A stretch of DNA of 64,000 bases from Gammaproteobacteria bacterium (GTDB lineage: Bacteria; Pseudomonadota; Gammaproteobacteria; Steroidobacterales; Steroidobacteraceae), in contig JABCZO010000004.1 in NCBI GenBank assembly GCA_013289615.1, positions 62,001 to 126,000 of the forward strand, written 5' to 3'. A program made the position numbers and the translations under genes. Below the pieces are notes generated by a model that worked only from the letters and a program-made list of their open reading frames with translations, made no database searches and was not told where the DNA came from. Positions 53,391 through 62,269 of this stretch are shown one piece after another; positions within the stretch are counted from its first letter, which is position 1; the number at the start of each line of letters is the position of its first letter.

Positions 53391-54428
53391 ATGGCTTCGG
53401 CAGCGGCCCTACAAGTCGATTACGCGCCCGCCAATGCTGTGCGTGCGCATCCGGCGGCATGGTGGCAGGACGTGCTGGCGGTGGTGAGCTTCGAGGGTGG
53501 CGTGAACGCGCCGGCGGCGGCGCAGATCCCGGTGACCGAAGTCAACGTGCCGGTGCTCGCCGCGGCCGGCGGCACCGCCGAGATCTGGCGTCTTGCCGGT
53601 CCGATGCACTCCGGCCAGCGCGGCCGGGTGCGCTATCGTCACAACGGCAGCCTGTTGTTCGCCAGCCTTACGATTTCCGAAGCCGAGTTCGCTCACGGCG
53701 CAGCCGCTGGTGCGGCCAGCGCGCTGCGGCGCGCGACCGAGGCCGGCTACCGCGAGATCTTCGGCGCGCTCGAGACACTGGCGTTTCCCTATCCGTTGCG
53801 GATCTGGAATTTCCTATCCGAGATCAATGCCGTCAGCGGCGATGGCGAGCGCTACTGGCACTTCAATGGCGCACGCCAGGACGCACTCATCGGCCTGAAT
53901 CGCAGCATCGCCGGCAACGTGCCGGCCGCGAGCGCCGTCGGCGTGGCGCCGACCAATCCGCTGACGGTCTACTGCATCGCCAGCGCCCGCGCGCCGATCG
54001 CACTCGAGAATCCGCGCCAGTGCAGCGCCTGGGACTACCCGCTGCAGTACGGTCCGCGCAGCCCGACGTTCGCGCGCGCCTGCATCGCCGACGATGCGGC
54101 GCGCACCCTGTTCATCTCCGGCACCGCCAGCATCGTCGGCCATGAGAGTGCGCACGCCGGGGATCAGTGCGAGCAGACGCGCGAGATCGTGCGCAACATT
54201 CGTGCCCTGATCGGTACCGCCAATGATCGGGTCGGCGCCGAGCGCTATACGCTCGATCGGTTGCGCTACAAGGTCTACGTGCGCCAGGCCGAGCACCAGC
54301 CGAGCATCGACCGGGAGCTGCGCCGTGAGATCGGCGCCGCGGTGCGCGTGCTGTACCTGCGGGCGGATATCTGCCGGCCTGACCTGCTGGTCGAGATCGA
54401 AGCGGTCGGCACGCCGGAGCCGTTCTGA
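53391..54428 (+). CDS. xanB2: Chorismatase, XanB2/FkbO/Hyg5 family
   Basis: It hydrolyses or eliminates chorismate to hydroxybenzoate-type products; XanB2 of Xanthomonas makes 3- and 4-hydroxybenzoate for xanthomonadin and ubiquinone. The 345-residue protein shows the family landmarks FPYPLRIWNFLSEIN (about 122-136), RYWHFNGARQDA, CSAWDYPLQYGPRSPTFARA (about 210-229) and FISGTASIVGHESAHAGD (about 241-258), then a RidA-like C-terminal fold. Near the end, ADICRPDLLVEIEAVG carries a Cys in a region I recall as separating 3-hydroxybenzoate formers from dihydroxy-cyclohexadiene formers; I cannot verify that here. The start is ATG 53391. It supplies the likely aromatic starter of the cluster. Confidence 0.85.
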   Translation: MASAAALQVDYAPANAVRAHPAAWWQDVLAVVSFEGGVNAPAAAQIPVTEVNVPVLAAAGGTAEIWRLAGPMHSGQRGRVRYRHNGSLLFASLTISEAEFAHGAAAGAASALRRATEAGYREIFGALETLAFPYPLRIWNFLSEINAVSGDGERYWHFNGARQDALIGLNRSIAGNVPAASAVGVAPTNPLTVYCIASARAPIALENPRQCSAWDYPLQYGPRSPTFARACIADDAARTLFISGTASIVGHESAHAGDQCEQTREIVRNIRALIGTANDRVGAERYTLDRLRYKVYVRQAEHQPSIDRELRREIGAAVRVLYLRADICRPDLLVEIEAVGTPEPF

Positions 54429-54463
54429 ATACGGCGCCTGGCGGCCCCTGGCGCCAGCGCGGC

Positions 54464-55285
54464 GTGGCGCTGGCGGTGCTGGTGCTGGGTGCGACGCGCG
54501 CCGGCGCTGCGCACGCCAGCGAGCTGCCATTGTGGGAATTCGGCCTGGGGGTCGGGGTGGTGGTGTTCAACGACTACCGCGGTGCGTCGGCCATGCATGC
54601 CTATCCGCTGCCGGTACCTTACTTCACCTATCGCGGCCCCATCCTTCGCGCCGATCGCGACGGCCTGCACGGCCGCTTCCTGAACCAGCGTTATGTGGAA
54701 TTCGACCTCAGTGCCAATGCCACCGCGCCGGTGTTCAGCCGCAACAGCGCGCCGCGCAACGGCATGCCCAATCTGGATTCCACGGTCGAGCTCGGCCCAT
54801 CGTTAATCGGGCACCTGTGGCGCGCCGAGGATGGGCGGCTGCGGCTGGATGTGCGCGCGCCGGTACGCAACGCCATCACCCTGGCTTCCCCACCGCGCTC
54901 GATCGGCTGGGTATTTGCGCCCAACCTCAGCCTCGACTACCGTCCGCAAGGGCCGGCGGCCGGCTGGAACCTGGGCGTGCTCGGCGGACCACTGTATGCG
55001 CAGCGCCGCTATCACGAGTATTTTTACGGCGTGGCACCGCAGTACGCGACCGCGGCGCGGCCGGCCTACCAGGCGCCGGGCGGCTATGCCGGCACACAGC
55101 TGCTGCTCGCGCTCAGCAGGCGCTACCCGAACTATTGGATAGGCGCCTATGTGCGCCATGATTGGCTGCAGGCAGCGGTGTTCAGTGACAGTCCGCTGGT
55201 GCAGCAACGCAGCTACTGGGCCGGTGGCGTGGCGATCGTGTGGATGATCAGCGCCTCTTCCAGGATGGTCGACAGCGATGAATGA
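54464..55285 (+). CDS. MipA/OmpV family outer-membrane protein
   Basis: A 273-residue protein with a short signal peptide (ALAVLVLGATRAGAAHASE). Its beta-rich body has the MipA/OmpV landmarks: YPLPVPYFTYRGPILRADRDGLHGRFL and NGMPNLDSTVELGPSLIGHLW. The family includes a murein-synthesis scaffold protein and porin-like outer-membrane proteins. The GTG start at 54464 is the only supportable one, but the frame is open a little further upstream. It is unusual inside a pigment cluster; a role in export or surface anchoring is inference. Confidence 0.84.
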   Translation: MALAVLVLGATRAGAAHASELPLWEFGLGVGVVVFNDYRGASAMHAYPLPVPYFTYRGPILRADRDGLHGRFLNQRYVEFDLSANATAPVFSRNSAPRNGMPNLDSTVELGPSLIGHLWRAEDGRLRLDVRAPVRNAITLASPPRSIGWVFAPNLSLDYRPQGPAAGWNLGVLGGPLYAQRRYHEYFYGVAPQYATAARPAYQAPGGYAGTQLLLALSRRYPNYWIGAYVRHDWLQAAVFSDSPLVQQRSYWAGGVAIVWMISASSRMVDSDE

Positions 55286-55330
55286 ACTGCGCACGATCGG
55301 CGTCGCCTCGATCGAAACTGCCTCGCACCC

Positions 55331-56089
55331 ATGATGATGCCCTCGGCCACGCACGTGGTACTGATCCCGAGCTACAACCCGGGACCCAAGGTATTCGAGA
55401 CCGTAACGACGGCGCGCTCGCAATGGGCACCGGTGTGGGTCGTGGTCGACGGCAGCACTGACGGCAGCGCCGAGGCGCTGGCAACGATGGCGCAACGCGA
55501 CCCAGGCCTGCGCGTACTGACACTGGCACGCAATCGCGGCAAGGGCGCGGCGGTAGCACACGGTGCGCGCGCCGCCAAGGCGGAAGGCTTCACGCACATC
55601 CTGACGATGGATTCCGACGGCCAGCATCCGGCCGATCATATCGGCGGATTCATGGCGGCATCGCTGGCCGAGCCGGCCGCATTGATCCTGGGCGATCCGC
55701 AATTCGATGCCAGCGCGCCGGCGCTGCGGGTGCAAGGGCGCAAGCTGTCGAACTTCTGGGCCAACGTCGAGACGCTGTGGGCCGGGATCCACGATTCCCT
55801 GTTCGGATTTCGCGTTTATCCGATCGAGCCGTTGTTGCGGGTGATGCGCTACCAGCCCTGGATGCGACGCTTCGACTTCGATGCCGAGGCCGCGGTACGG
55901 CTGTGCTGGCGCGGGCTCACGCCGCGTAACATGCCGGCGCCGGTCAGGTATTTCCGGCCGGAGGAAGGCGGCGTGTCGCACTTCAATTACTGGCGCGACA
56001 ACGTGCTACTGACATGGATGCATATGCGCCTTTTTGCAGGGTTTTGGCTGCGCCTGCCGCTGCTGGCGTGGCGCCGGCTGCGCGGCTGA
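55331..56089 (+). CDS. Family 2 glycosyltransferase
   Basis: A 252-residue GT-A fold enzyme. The N-terminal VVLIPSYNPG (about 10-19), DGSTDGSAEAL and RNRGKGAAVAHGARAA match nucleotide-sugar-binding features, and MDSDGQHP (about 95-102) contains the DxD metal motif. The C-terminal WRDNVLLTWMHMRLF is amphipathic and may touch the membrane. Glycosyltransferases of this kind occur in xanthomonadin and other aryl-polyene clusters, where they may attach sugar to the polyene or a lipid. Start: three consecutive ATG codons from 55331. Confidence 0.87.
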   Translation: MMMPSATHVVLIPSYNPGPKVFETVTTARSQWAPVWVVVDGSTDGSAEALATMAQRDPGLRVLTLARNRGKGAAVAHGARAAKAEGFTHILTMDSDGQHPADHIGGFMAASLAEPAALILGDPQFDASAPALRVQGRKLSNFWANVETLWAGIHDSLFGFRVYPIEPLLRVMRYQPWMRRFDFDAEAAVRLCWRGLTPRNMPAPVRYFRPEEGGVSHFNYWRDNVLLTWMHMRLFAGFWLRLPLLAWRRLRG

Positions 56090-56201
56090 AACCCGCTCAC
56101 GCTGATGGCAATCCCGATATAATGTGCGCCGATCTGGCTGGATGAGCAGTGCGCCGGCCTGGGCATTACAGGCCTTAAGGGCGGGAGATAACTACCCCAT
56201 C

Positions 56202-56504
56202 ATGTCGGAACAAGCGTTGCCCATCCCGTCGGCGCCGGCTCTCGACACGCTCGCACTGGAGCGTGAGATCGCGCAATTGATCGTCAGGGGATTGAACCTA
56301 CCGATGCAGGCGGACCAGATCGACCCCGACGCCCCGCTCTATGGCGAGGGACTCGGACTCGACTCGATCGACATCCTCGAGATCGCGCTGATCGTCTCCA
56401 AGCAGTACGGCATCCAGCTGCGGGCCGACAACCAGGAGAACACGCGCATCTTTCGTTCACTGCGGCAATTCGCCCAGTACGTGGCCGAGCAGAGAGTCAA
56501 GTGA
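56202..56504 (+). CDS. Acyl carrier protein
   Basis: A 100-residue stand-alone carrier protein. The phosphopantetheine site is the Ser in GLGLDSIDILEIAL (about 45-58; Ser at about 50), in the helix-II context seen in aryl-polyene ACPs. The start is ATG 56202; the frame is open from 56124 but the earlier part has no carrier character. It lies between the glycosyltransferase and the aryl-AMP ligase and is the likely carrier of the growing polyene. Confidence 0.92.
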   Translation: MSEQALPIPSAPALDTLALEREIAQLIVRGLNLPMQADQIDPDAPLYGEGLGLDSIDILEIALIVSKQYGIQLRADNQENTRIFRSLRQFAQYVAEQRVK

Positions 56505-56561
56505 TACGCGCCTGCCGGCGGGCCTGCGGGACCGCGCCGCGCTGTTGAGGCGTCACAGCGT

Positions 56562-57938
56562 ATGTTGGCACTGCCTCTCATAACGCACGATCGACCCGCG
56601 GCCATCATCGCCTGGCGCGCCGGCCGGCCGATCAGTGCCGCGCAGTTCCTCGCCGATGTGCGCGCACTGGCGGCGCGCTTACCGGCCAGCACGCACCTGC
56701 TGAATTTCTGCAGCGACCGCTATCGCTTTGCGGTCGGACTTGCCGCCAGCCTTACCACCGGCAAGTGCAGCATCCTGCCCTCGACCCATACGCCGGAGGT
56801 GGTGCGGCACCTGCGCTCGTTTGCGCCGGACGTGTTCTGCCTGAGCGATGATCCGCAGTGTCCGCTGGCACTGCCGCAGCTGCTGTATGTGGAATCGGCG
56901 ACGCCCGAGCGTGCCGCTACACCTGAGCGCGGGGAATTCTCGGTACCGCAGATCGACGCCGGGCAGCTGGCCGCGTATGTGTTCACGTCGGGTTCCTCCG
57001 GCATGCCGGTGCCGCACGCCAAGACCTGGGGCCGGCTGGTGCAGTGCGTGCGCGCCGAGGTCACGCGCCTGCCGGTGGCTGATCTGGCCGGCTGCTCGAT
57101 CCTCGGCACCGTGCCGGCGCAACACATGTACGGTTTTGAATCCACCGTGCTGTTGCCGCTGCAGAGCGGCGGCGCGCTGTGCGCCGAGCGGCCGTTCTTT
57201 CCGGCCGATATCGCCGCCGCGCTCGCCGCCGTGCCCCGACCGCGGGTGCTGGTGTCGACGCCGGTGCACCTGCGCGCGCTGCTGACGGCCGAGCAGGAGC
57301 TGCCGGGGCTGGCACTGATCATGTCAGCCACCGCGATGTTGCCGGTCAATCTTGCGCGTGCGGTCGAGACTCGTTACGGCGCGCCGCTGCTGGAGATCTA
57401 CGGCTCGACCGAAACCGGCCAGATGGCCAGCCGCCGCACCGCACTCGAGGATCAGTGGCGGCTGTGGCCGGGCGTACGGCTCACGGTGAGCGATGCGCAC
57501 TGCTCGGCGCACGGCGGCCATGTCGCGCGTCCGACCGCGCTGGCCGATGTGCTCGAGCCGACCGATGAGGAACACTTCCTGCTGCACGGGCGCACCGCCG
57601 ACCTGGTCAACATCGCCGGCAAGCGCAGCTCACTCGCCTACCTCACCCATCAGTTGAATGCGATCCCGGGCGTTACCGACGCGGTGTTCTTCGTGCGCGA
57701 CGACTCGCAAGCCTCGCTCGCCGGCGTCACGCGCCTCGGGGCTCTGGCGGTGGCCCCGCGGCTCGACGCCGCGAGCATCATCCAGGCCCTGCGCCAGCGC
57801 ATCGACCCGGTGTTCCTGCCGCGGCCGCTGCTGCTGGTCGAGCATCTGCCGCGCAACGCCACCGGCAAGCTGCCACAGCACACGCTGCGCGCCCTGACCG
57901 CGCAGGCGGCGCTGCTGCAGCCGAATTTATTTGCATGA
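56562..57938 (+). CDS. Aryl-AMP ligase of aryl-polyene type (ApeH/XanA2-like)
   Basis: A 458-residue adenylate-forming enzyme, shorter than typical acyl-CoA synthetases. The nucleotide loop is VFTSGSSGMPVPHAKTW (about 139-155). GTVPAQHMYGFESTVLLPL (about 187-205), EIYGSTETGQMASR (about 286-299) and LVNIAGKRSSL (about 349-359) follow, and the C-terminal catalytic Lys is in RNATGKLPQ (about 436). Enzymes of this class activate a hydroxybenzoate or hydroxycinnamate and load it on the ACP. Adjacent ACP and chorismatase suggest hydroxybenzoate; 57 nt separate it from the ACP gene. Confidence 0.88.
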   Translation: MLALPLITHDRPAAIIAWRAGRPISAAQFLADVRALAARLPASTHLLNFCSDRYRFAVGLAASLTTGKCSILPSTHTPEVVRHLRSFAPDVFCLSDDPQCPLALPQLLYVESATPERAATPERGEFSVPQIDAGQLAAYVFTSGSSGMPVPHAKTWGRLVQCVRAEVTRLPVADLAGCSILGTVPAQHMYGFESTVLLPLQSGGALCAERPFFPADIAAALAAVPRPRVLVSTPVHLRALLTAEQELPGLALIMSATAMLPVNLARAVETRYGAPLLEIYGSTETGQMASRRTALEDQWRLWPGVRLTVSDAHCSAHGGHVARPTALADVLEPTDEEHFLLHGRTADLVNIAGKRSSLAYLTHQLNAIPGVTDAVFFVRDDSQASLAGVTRLGALAVAPRLDAASIIQALRQRIDPVFLPRPLLLVEHLPRNATGKLPQHTLRALTAQAALLQPNLFA

Positions 57939-58279
57939 GCCGGCAAAGCCTGCGGCTGTGCATAGCGCCCGATCACCCGGCGCTGGCCGGTCATTTCCCG
58001 GGCTTTCCGGTGGTGCCGGGCGTGGTGCTGCTGGATGAGACACTGCATGCGATCGACGCGGAGCTGCCGGCCGATGGCGCGGCGCCGGCCTCGCTGTGGC
58101 ATATCGGCACGGTCAAGTTTCATCGCGCGGTGCGAGCCGGTGAGGCGCTGCAGCTCGAGTACGATCTGCAGCCCGACGGGCGGGCGCGCTTCGAGCTGCG
58201 CGCCGCCGATGCGCTGGTAGCCAGCGGCACCCTCGAGCGCCGCCCGCTAGCCCCGCTGCTGGCGGTGTCGGCGCCGTGA
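57935..58279 (+). CDS. Hotdog-fold dehydratase (ApeI-like)
   Basis: A 114-residue single hotdog protein. The FabA/FabZ-like active-site segment HFPGFPVVPGVVLLDE (about 19-34) has the catalytic His at about 19, and KFHRAVRAGEALQLEYDL matches the central strand. In aryl-polyene clusters such a protein dehydrates the beta-hydroxyacyl-ACP after each extension, creating the conjugated double bonds. ATGA overlap with the ligase gene upstream and GTGA overlap with the acyltransferase gene downstream imply tight coupling. Confidence 0.88.
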   Translation: MSRQSLRLCIAPDHPALAGHFPGFPVVPGVVLLDETLHAIDAELPADGAAPASLWHIGTVKFHRAVRAGEALQLEYDLQPDGRARFELRAADALVASGTLERRPLAPLLAVSAP

Positions 58280-59259
58280 GCCATCCGTCGCCGCCCCTGA
58301 CCGCGCACGATCACGACGCGGTGGCGGAATGGCGCCGCCGCCCCGAGCGTGGCAGTGCGCTGGCACTGCGTAGCATGGCCTTCCTGTCGCTGCGGCTTGG
58401 GCGGCCAGTCGGACGGCTGATTCTGCATCTGGTCGCGGGCTATTACTTCCTGTTCGCGCCCAAGGCGCGCCGCTGCATGCGTGAGTACCTGCGCCGGGCG
58501 CTCGGGCGCGAGCCGCGAGCGCGCGATCGCTTTCGCCAGATCATGACGTTCTCCACCATGATCCATGATCGCATCTACCTGATGGCCGAACGCTATCACC
58601 TGTTCGAGGTGTCGCTGTCGGGCGAGCCGCTGATGGAGCAAGTCGTCGCCGCCGGCGGCGGTGCGATCCTGATGGGTGCGCACATGGGCAGCTTCGAAGT
58701 GCTGCGCTGGATCGGCGAGCGACGCGCCGGCTTCAGCGTGGTGATCACCATGTATGAGGACAACGCGCGCAAGGTCAACGCGATGCTGGCCGCGCTCGCA
58801 CCGCGCCATCCGCCCGAGATCATCGCCGTGGGCCGCATCGATGCGATGCTGAAGATTCGCGCCCGCCTCGAGCAGAACGCGCTGGTGGGCATGCTCGCCG
58901 ATCGCACCTTCGGGGATGAAGGCGTGCTGCCGGTGACCTTCCTCGGAGCCACCGCCTATCTGCCGACCGGCCCGATGCGCGCGGCGGCGATGCTCAAGCG
59001 TCGGGTGATCTTCATCCTCGGGCTGTATCGCGGCGGCAATCGCTATCACGTGGTGTTCGAACCGTTGGCGGATTTCTCCTCCACGCCGCCGGGCCAGCGC
59101 CAGGCCGCGATCGAGGCGGCGGTCACGCGCTACGCGGCGTTGCTCGAGCAGTACTGTCGCAGCGATCCCTACAACTGGTTCAACTTCTTCGACTTCTGGC
59201 GCAGCCCCGCGGATGCCTCGGCGCGACCCGCGCCGCAGCCACAGCCGCAGCGCGGATGA
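58276..59259 (+). CDS. LpxL/HtrB-like acyltransferase
   Basis: A 327-residue membrane-associated acyltransferase. A hydrophobic stretch near 45-65 is followed by FSTMIHDRIYLM and the HxxxxD/E-type catalytic segment GAHMGSFEVLRW (about 131-142). The glycine-rich block LADRTFGDEGVLPVTFLGATAYLPTGPMRAA is typical of the lipid A late-acyltransferase family. In pigment clusters these enzymes are thought to join the polyene to a lipid head. The start is GTG 58276. The C-terminus is a Pro/Gln-rich tail. Confidence 0.88.
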   Translation: MSHPSPPLTAHDHDAVAEWRRRPERGSALALRSMAFLSLRLGRPVGRLILHLVAGYYFLFAPKARRCMREYLRRALGREPRARDRFRQIMTFSTMIHDRIYLMAERYHLFEVSLSGEPLMEQVVAAGGGAILMGAHMGSFEVLRWIGERRAGFSVVITMYEDNARKVNAMLAALAPRHPPEIIAVGRIDAMLKIRARLEQNALVGMLADRTFGDEGVLPVTFLGATAYLPTGPMRAAAMLKRRVIFILGLYRGGNRYHVVFEPLADFSSTPPGQRQAAIEAAVTRYAALLEQYCRSDPYNWFNFFDFWRSPADASARPAPQPQPQRG

Positions 59260-59843
59260 AAGCGCGACTGGCGCCCGCTGCTGCGCTGATCACGTTGTCG
59301 CTGGGCGCGATCGCGCCGCCAGTCCTGTGTGCCGACGCGGACCCGGAGCTCGACAGCCTGATGGCGCTGCTGGCCCAGCGCCGGCACGGCGAGGCCGACT
59401 TCAGCGAGAAGAAATACCTGTCGATGCTCAGGCAACCGCTCGAGTCCTCCGGGGTTCTGATCTACGACGCGCCCGCTCATCTCGAGCAGCGCACCGACAG
59501 GCCGCGACCGCAATCCGTGGTGCTCGATCAGGGCATCGTGACGATGCAGATTGGCCAGCGCCGGCGCGTGTTGCGGCTGGCGGACTATCCGGAGCTTGCG
59601 CCACTGATCGACAGCATCCGTGCCACCCTGGCGGGTGACCGTGCGGCGCTGGAGCGCGTGTTCGAGCTCGGCTTCAGCGGCACGCTTGCGCACTGGCAGC
59701 TGCGGCTGGAGCCTCGCGAGGCGCGACTTGCCGCCACGCTCAAGCGCATCGACATGCGCGGCGAGGGCGACGCGGTGCGTGAGGTGCAGGTGCAGCAGAG
59801 CGATGGCGATCGCTCGGTCATGAGTATCACGCCGCGCGAATGA
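59256..59843 (+). CDS. LolA-like periplasmic carrier protein
   Basis: A 195-residue exported protein with a signal peptide (LAPAAALITLSLGAIAPPVLCA). Its mature domain has the LolA-like pattern LMALLAQRRHGEADFSEKKYLSML (about 35-58) and PLESSGVLIYDAPAHLEQRT, a beta half-barrel for hydrophobic cargo. Together with the MMPL exporter downstream (ATGA overlap), it is expected to take the lipid-linked pigment through the periplasm. Housekeeping LolA is a separate gene; this copy is specific to the cluster. Confidence 0.86.
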   Translation: MKARLAPAAALITLSLGAIAPPVLCADADPELDSLMALLAQRRHGEADFSEKKYLSMLRQPLESSGVLIYDAPAHLEQRTDRPRPQSVVLDQGIVTMQIGQRRRVLRLADYPELAPLIDSIRATLAGDRAALERVFELGFSGTLAHWQLRLEPREARLAATLKRIDMRGEGDAVREVQVQQSDGDRSVMSITPRE

Positions 59844-62269
59844 TGCGCCCGCGTGTGCTGAGCCTGACGCTGTGGCTGGCGCTGGTGGCGCTGTCCACGC
59901 TGATCGTCGCGCGCGCCCGCTACAGCGCGGACCTGTCCGCGTTCCTGCCACGCTCGCCGTCCGCCACCCAACAGCTGCTGGTGCAGCAGCTGCAGGACGG
60001 GCTGGCCTCGCGCCTGATCCTGATCGGCATCGAAGGGGCCGATGGCGTGACCCGCGCACAGGCGTCGCGCGCGCTGGCCGCGACGCTGCGCGCCGGTCCC
60101 GGGTTTGTCAGCGTCAGCAACGGCGAGGCCGCCAGCCAGGACAAGGACCGGCAATTCGTATTCGAGCATCGCTATCAGCTCAGCGCGGCGGTCACGCCCG
60201 AGCGCTTCACGGTCGAGGGACTACGCGCGGCGATCGCCGACAACCTCGAGCTGATGGCCTCGCCCGCCGGGCTGTCGGCCAAGCCGCTGTTCGTCAGCGA
60301 TCCGACCGGCGAGACGCTGCAGGTGATCGAACAATTCGAAGGCGCCGCCCAGCCGCGCCGCGAGCAGGGGGTGTGGAGTTCGGGCGACGGCGCGCGCGCG
60401 CTGCTGATCGCGCAGACGCGGGCCGCGGGCTCGGACACCGATGGACAAGCGCAGGCGATCGCGCTAATCCGCGCCGCCTTCGCGGCAAGCCACTCACCGA
60501 CAGCCGCTGCGCCAAGCGCGTCGGCCGCGCTGCCGCCGCGGCCGACACCGGCACCGGCACCGCTGCAGCTGCTACTGACCGGTCCGGCGGTGTTCTCAGT
60601 TGATGCGCGCGCGACCATCGAGCATGAGGCGGTGCGGCTATCGCTGCTCAGTACCACGCTGATCGTGACGCTGCTGCTGCTGGTGTACCGCTCGCTGCCG
60701 ACTCTGCTGTCAGGCTTGCTGCCGGTCGCATCGGGCGCCCTGGCCGGCGTGGCGGCGGTGGCACTCGGCTTTGGCGTCGTGCATGGCATCACGCTCGGCT
60801 TTGGCGTCACGCTGATCGGCGAGTCGGTGGACTACTCGATCTACCTGTTCGTACAGGGCCAGCGCGCCCGCGCGGGCAGCGCCGACGACAGCACCCGGCG
60901 AGCGCTGTGGCGGACCATTGGACTGGGCGTACTGACCTCGATCTGCGGCTTCGCCTCGCTGCTACCGTCGAGCTTTCCGGGACTGGCGCAGCTTGGGCTG
61001 TTTTCGATCAGCGGCCTGATAGCCGCGGCCGCGGTCACGCGCTTGGTACTGCCGCAGCTGCCGCTGACGCCGCGGGTCGCCAACCTTACCCCGCTCGGGT
61101 CGGGTGCCGCACGGCTGATCGGGCGCGCCCGGCTGCCATTTAGCCTCGCCGCCGCACTGGCGCTGGCCTGCGCGCTGCTGCTCTTCCATGATCGCGATCG
61201 GCTGTGGAATCGCGACCTGTCGGCCTTGAGCCCGGTGCCGGCCGCCGCGCAGGCGCTGGATGCGAGCATGCGTTCCGACCTGGGCGCGCCCGATATCGGC
61301 AATCTGGTGGTGGTCAATGCCGACAGCGAACAGGCCGCCCTGCAACTGTCGGAAGCGCTTGGCGCGCGGCTCGATGCGCTGGTCAGCCAGCAGGTGATCG
61401 CCGGCTACGACAGCGCCGCGCGCTTTCTGCCCAGTCAGCAGACCCAGGCCGCGCGGCTTGCGAGCCTGCCGGCTGAGGAAACGCTGCGTGCGCGCCTTGC
61501 GCCCGCCGCGGCCAGCCTGGCGCTGCGGCCCGATGCGCTGGCCGCGTTCGTGCAGCAGGTGGCCAGCGCACGCCGCGCCGCGCCGATCACGCGCGCGGAT
61601 CTGGCGGGCACCTCGTTCGCGCTGGGCGCGGACGCGCTGCTGTGGCACCGCGACGGCGCCTGGCACGCGCTGCTGCCGCTGCGCGCGAATGCCAGCGCCG
61701 CCGGCATCGCCGGTGCCGGCGACATCGACATCGGGCGCGTACGCGCCGCGCTCGCGCCACTGGCCCCCGGCCAAGTGCTGGTGATGAATATCAAGCACGA
61801 GCTCGATGCCCTGTACGGCAGCTACCTGGCCGAGGCGGTGCACCTATCGCTGGCAGGTCTGGCCGCGATCGTGCTGCTGCTGCTGATCGCGCTGCGCAGT
61901 GCCGCGCGTGCCGCGCGCATCATCGCACCGCTGCTGCTCGCCGTGCTGGTGGTCGGCGCCGGCTTCACACTGTCCGGCACCCGCCTGACCATCCTGCACC
62001 TGATCGGCATGCTGCTGATCGTCGCGGTCGGTTCCAACTACGCGCTGTTCTTCGACCGGCGCGCCGCTGATCGCGACCGTTCGGCGCTGCCGCTGACGCT
62101 GGCATCACTGCTGATCGCCAATGCCTGCACGGTCATCGGCTTCGGCGTGCTCGCGTTCGCACGCGTGCCGGTGCTCAGCGCGCTCGGCGCCACGGTCGCC
62201 CCCGGTACGCTGCTGGCGCTGCTGTTCGCCGCGTTGCTGGCGCCGCGCCGATTGATGGCGAGCCCCTGA
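59840..62269 (+). CDS. MMPL/RND-family exporter
   Basis: An 809-residue inner-membrane transporter with the two-fold RND plan. TM1 is at the N-terminus (LSLTLWLALVALSTLIVARA) and is followed by periplasmic loop 1. TM2-6 run from about 265 to 400 (LLSTTLIVTLLLLVYRSL and GFGVVHGITLGFGVTLIGESVDYSIYLF, with acidic residues in the membrane). TM7 is at about 430, followed by loop 2, and TM8-12 are at about 670-805. Proton-driven export of the pigment or its glycolipid precursor is the expected role, as for the xanthomonadin exporter. Confidence 0.9.
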   Translation: MMRPRVLSLTLWLALVALSTLIVARARYSADLSAFLPRSPSATQQLLVQQLQDGLASRLILIGIEGADGVTRAQASRALAATLRAGPGFVSVSNGEAASQDKDRQFVFEHRYQLSAAVTPERFTVEGLRAAIADNLELMASPAGLSAKPLFVSDPTGETLQVIEQFEGAAQPRREQGVWSSGDGARALLIAQTRAAGSDTDGQAQAIALIRAAFAASHSPTAAAPSASAALPPRPTPAPAPLQLLLTGPAVFSVDARATIEHEAVRLSLLSTTLIVTLLLLVYRSLPTLLSGLLPVASGALAGVAAVALGFGVVHGITLGFGVTLIGESVDYSIYLFVQGQRARAGSADDSTRRALWRTIGLGVLTSICGFASLLPSSFPGLAQLGLFSISGLIAAAAVTRLVLPQLPLTPRVANLTPLGSGAARLIGRARLPFSLAAALALACALLLFHDRDRLWNRDLSALSPVPAAAQALDASMRSDLGAPDIGNLVVVNADSEQAALQLSEALGARLDALVSQQVIAGYDSAARFLPSQQTQAARLASLPAEETLRARLAPAAASLALRPDALAAFVQQVASARRAAPITRADLAGTSFALGADALLWHRDGAWHALLPLRANASAAGIAGAGDIDIGRVRAALAPLAPGQVLVMNIKHELDALYGSYLAEAVHLSLAGLAAIVLLLLIALRSAARAARIIAPLLLAVLVVGAGFTLSGTRLTILHLIGMLLIVAVGSNYALFFDRRAADRDRSALPLTLASLLIANACTVIGFGVLAFARVPVLSALGATVAPGTLLALLFAALLAPRRLMASP

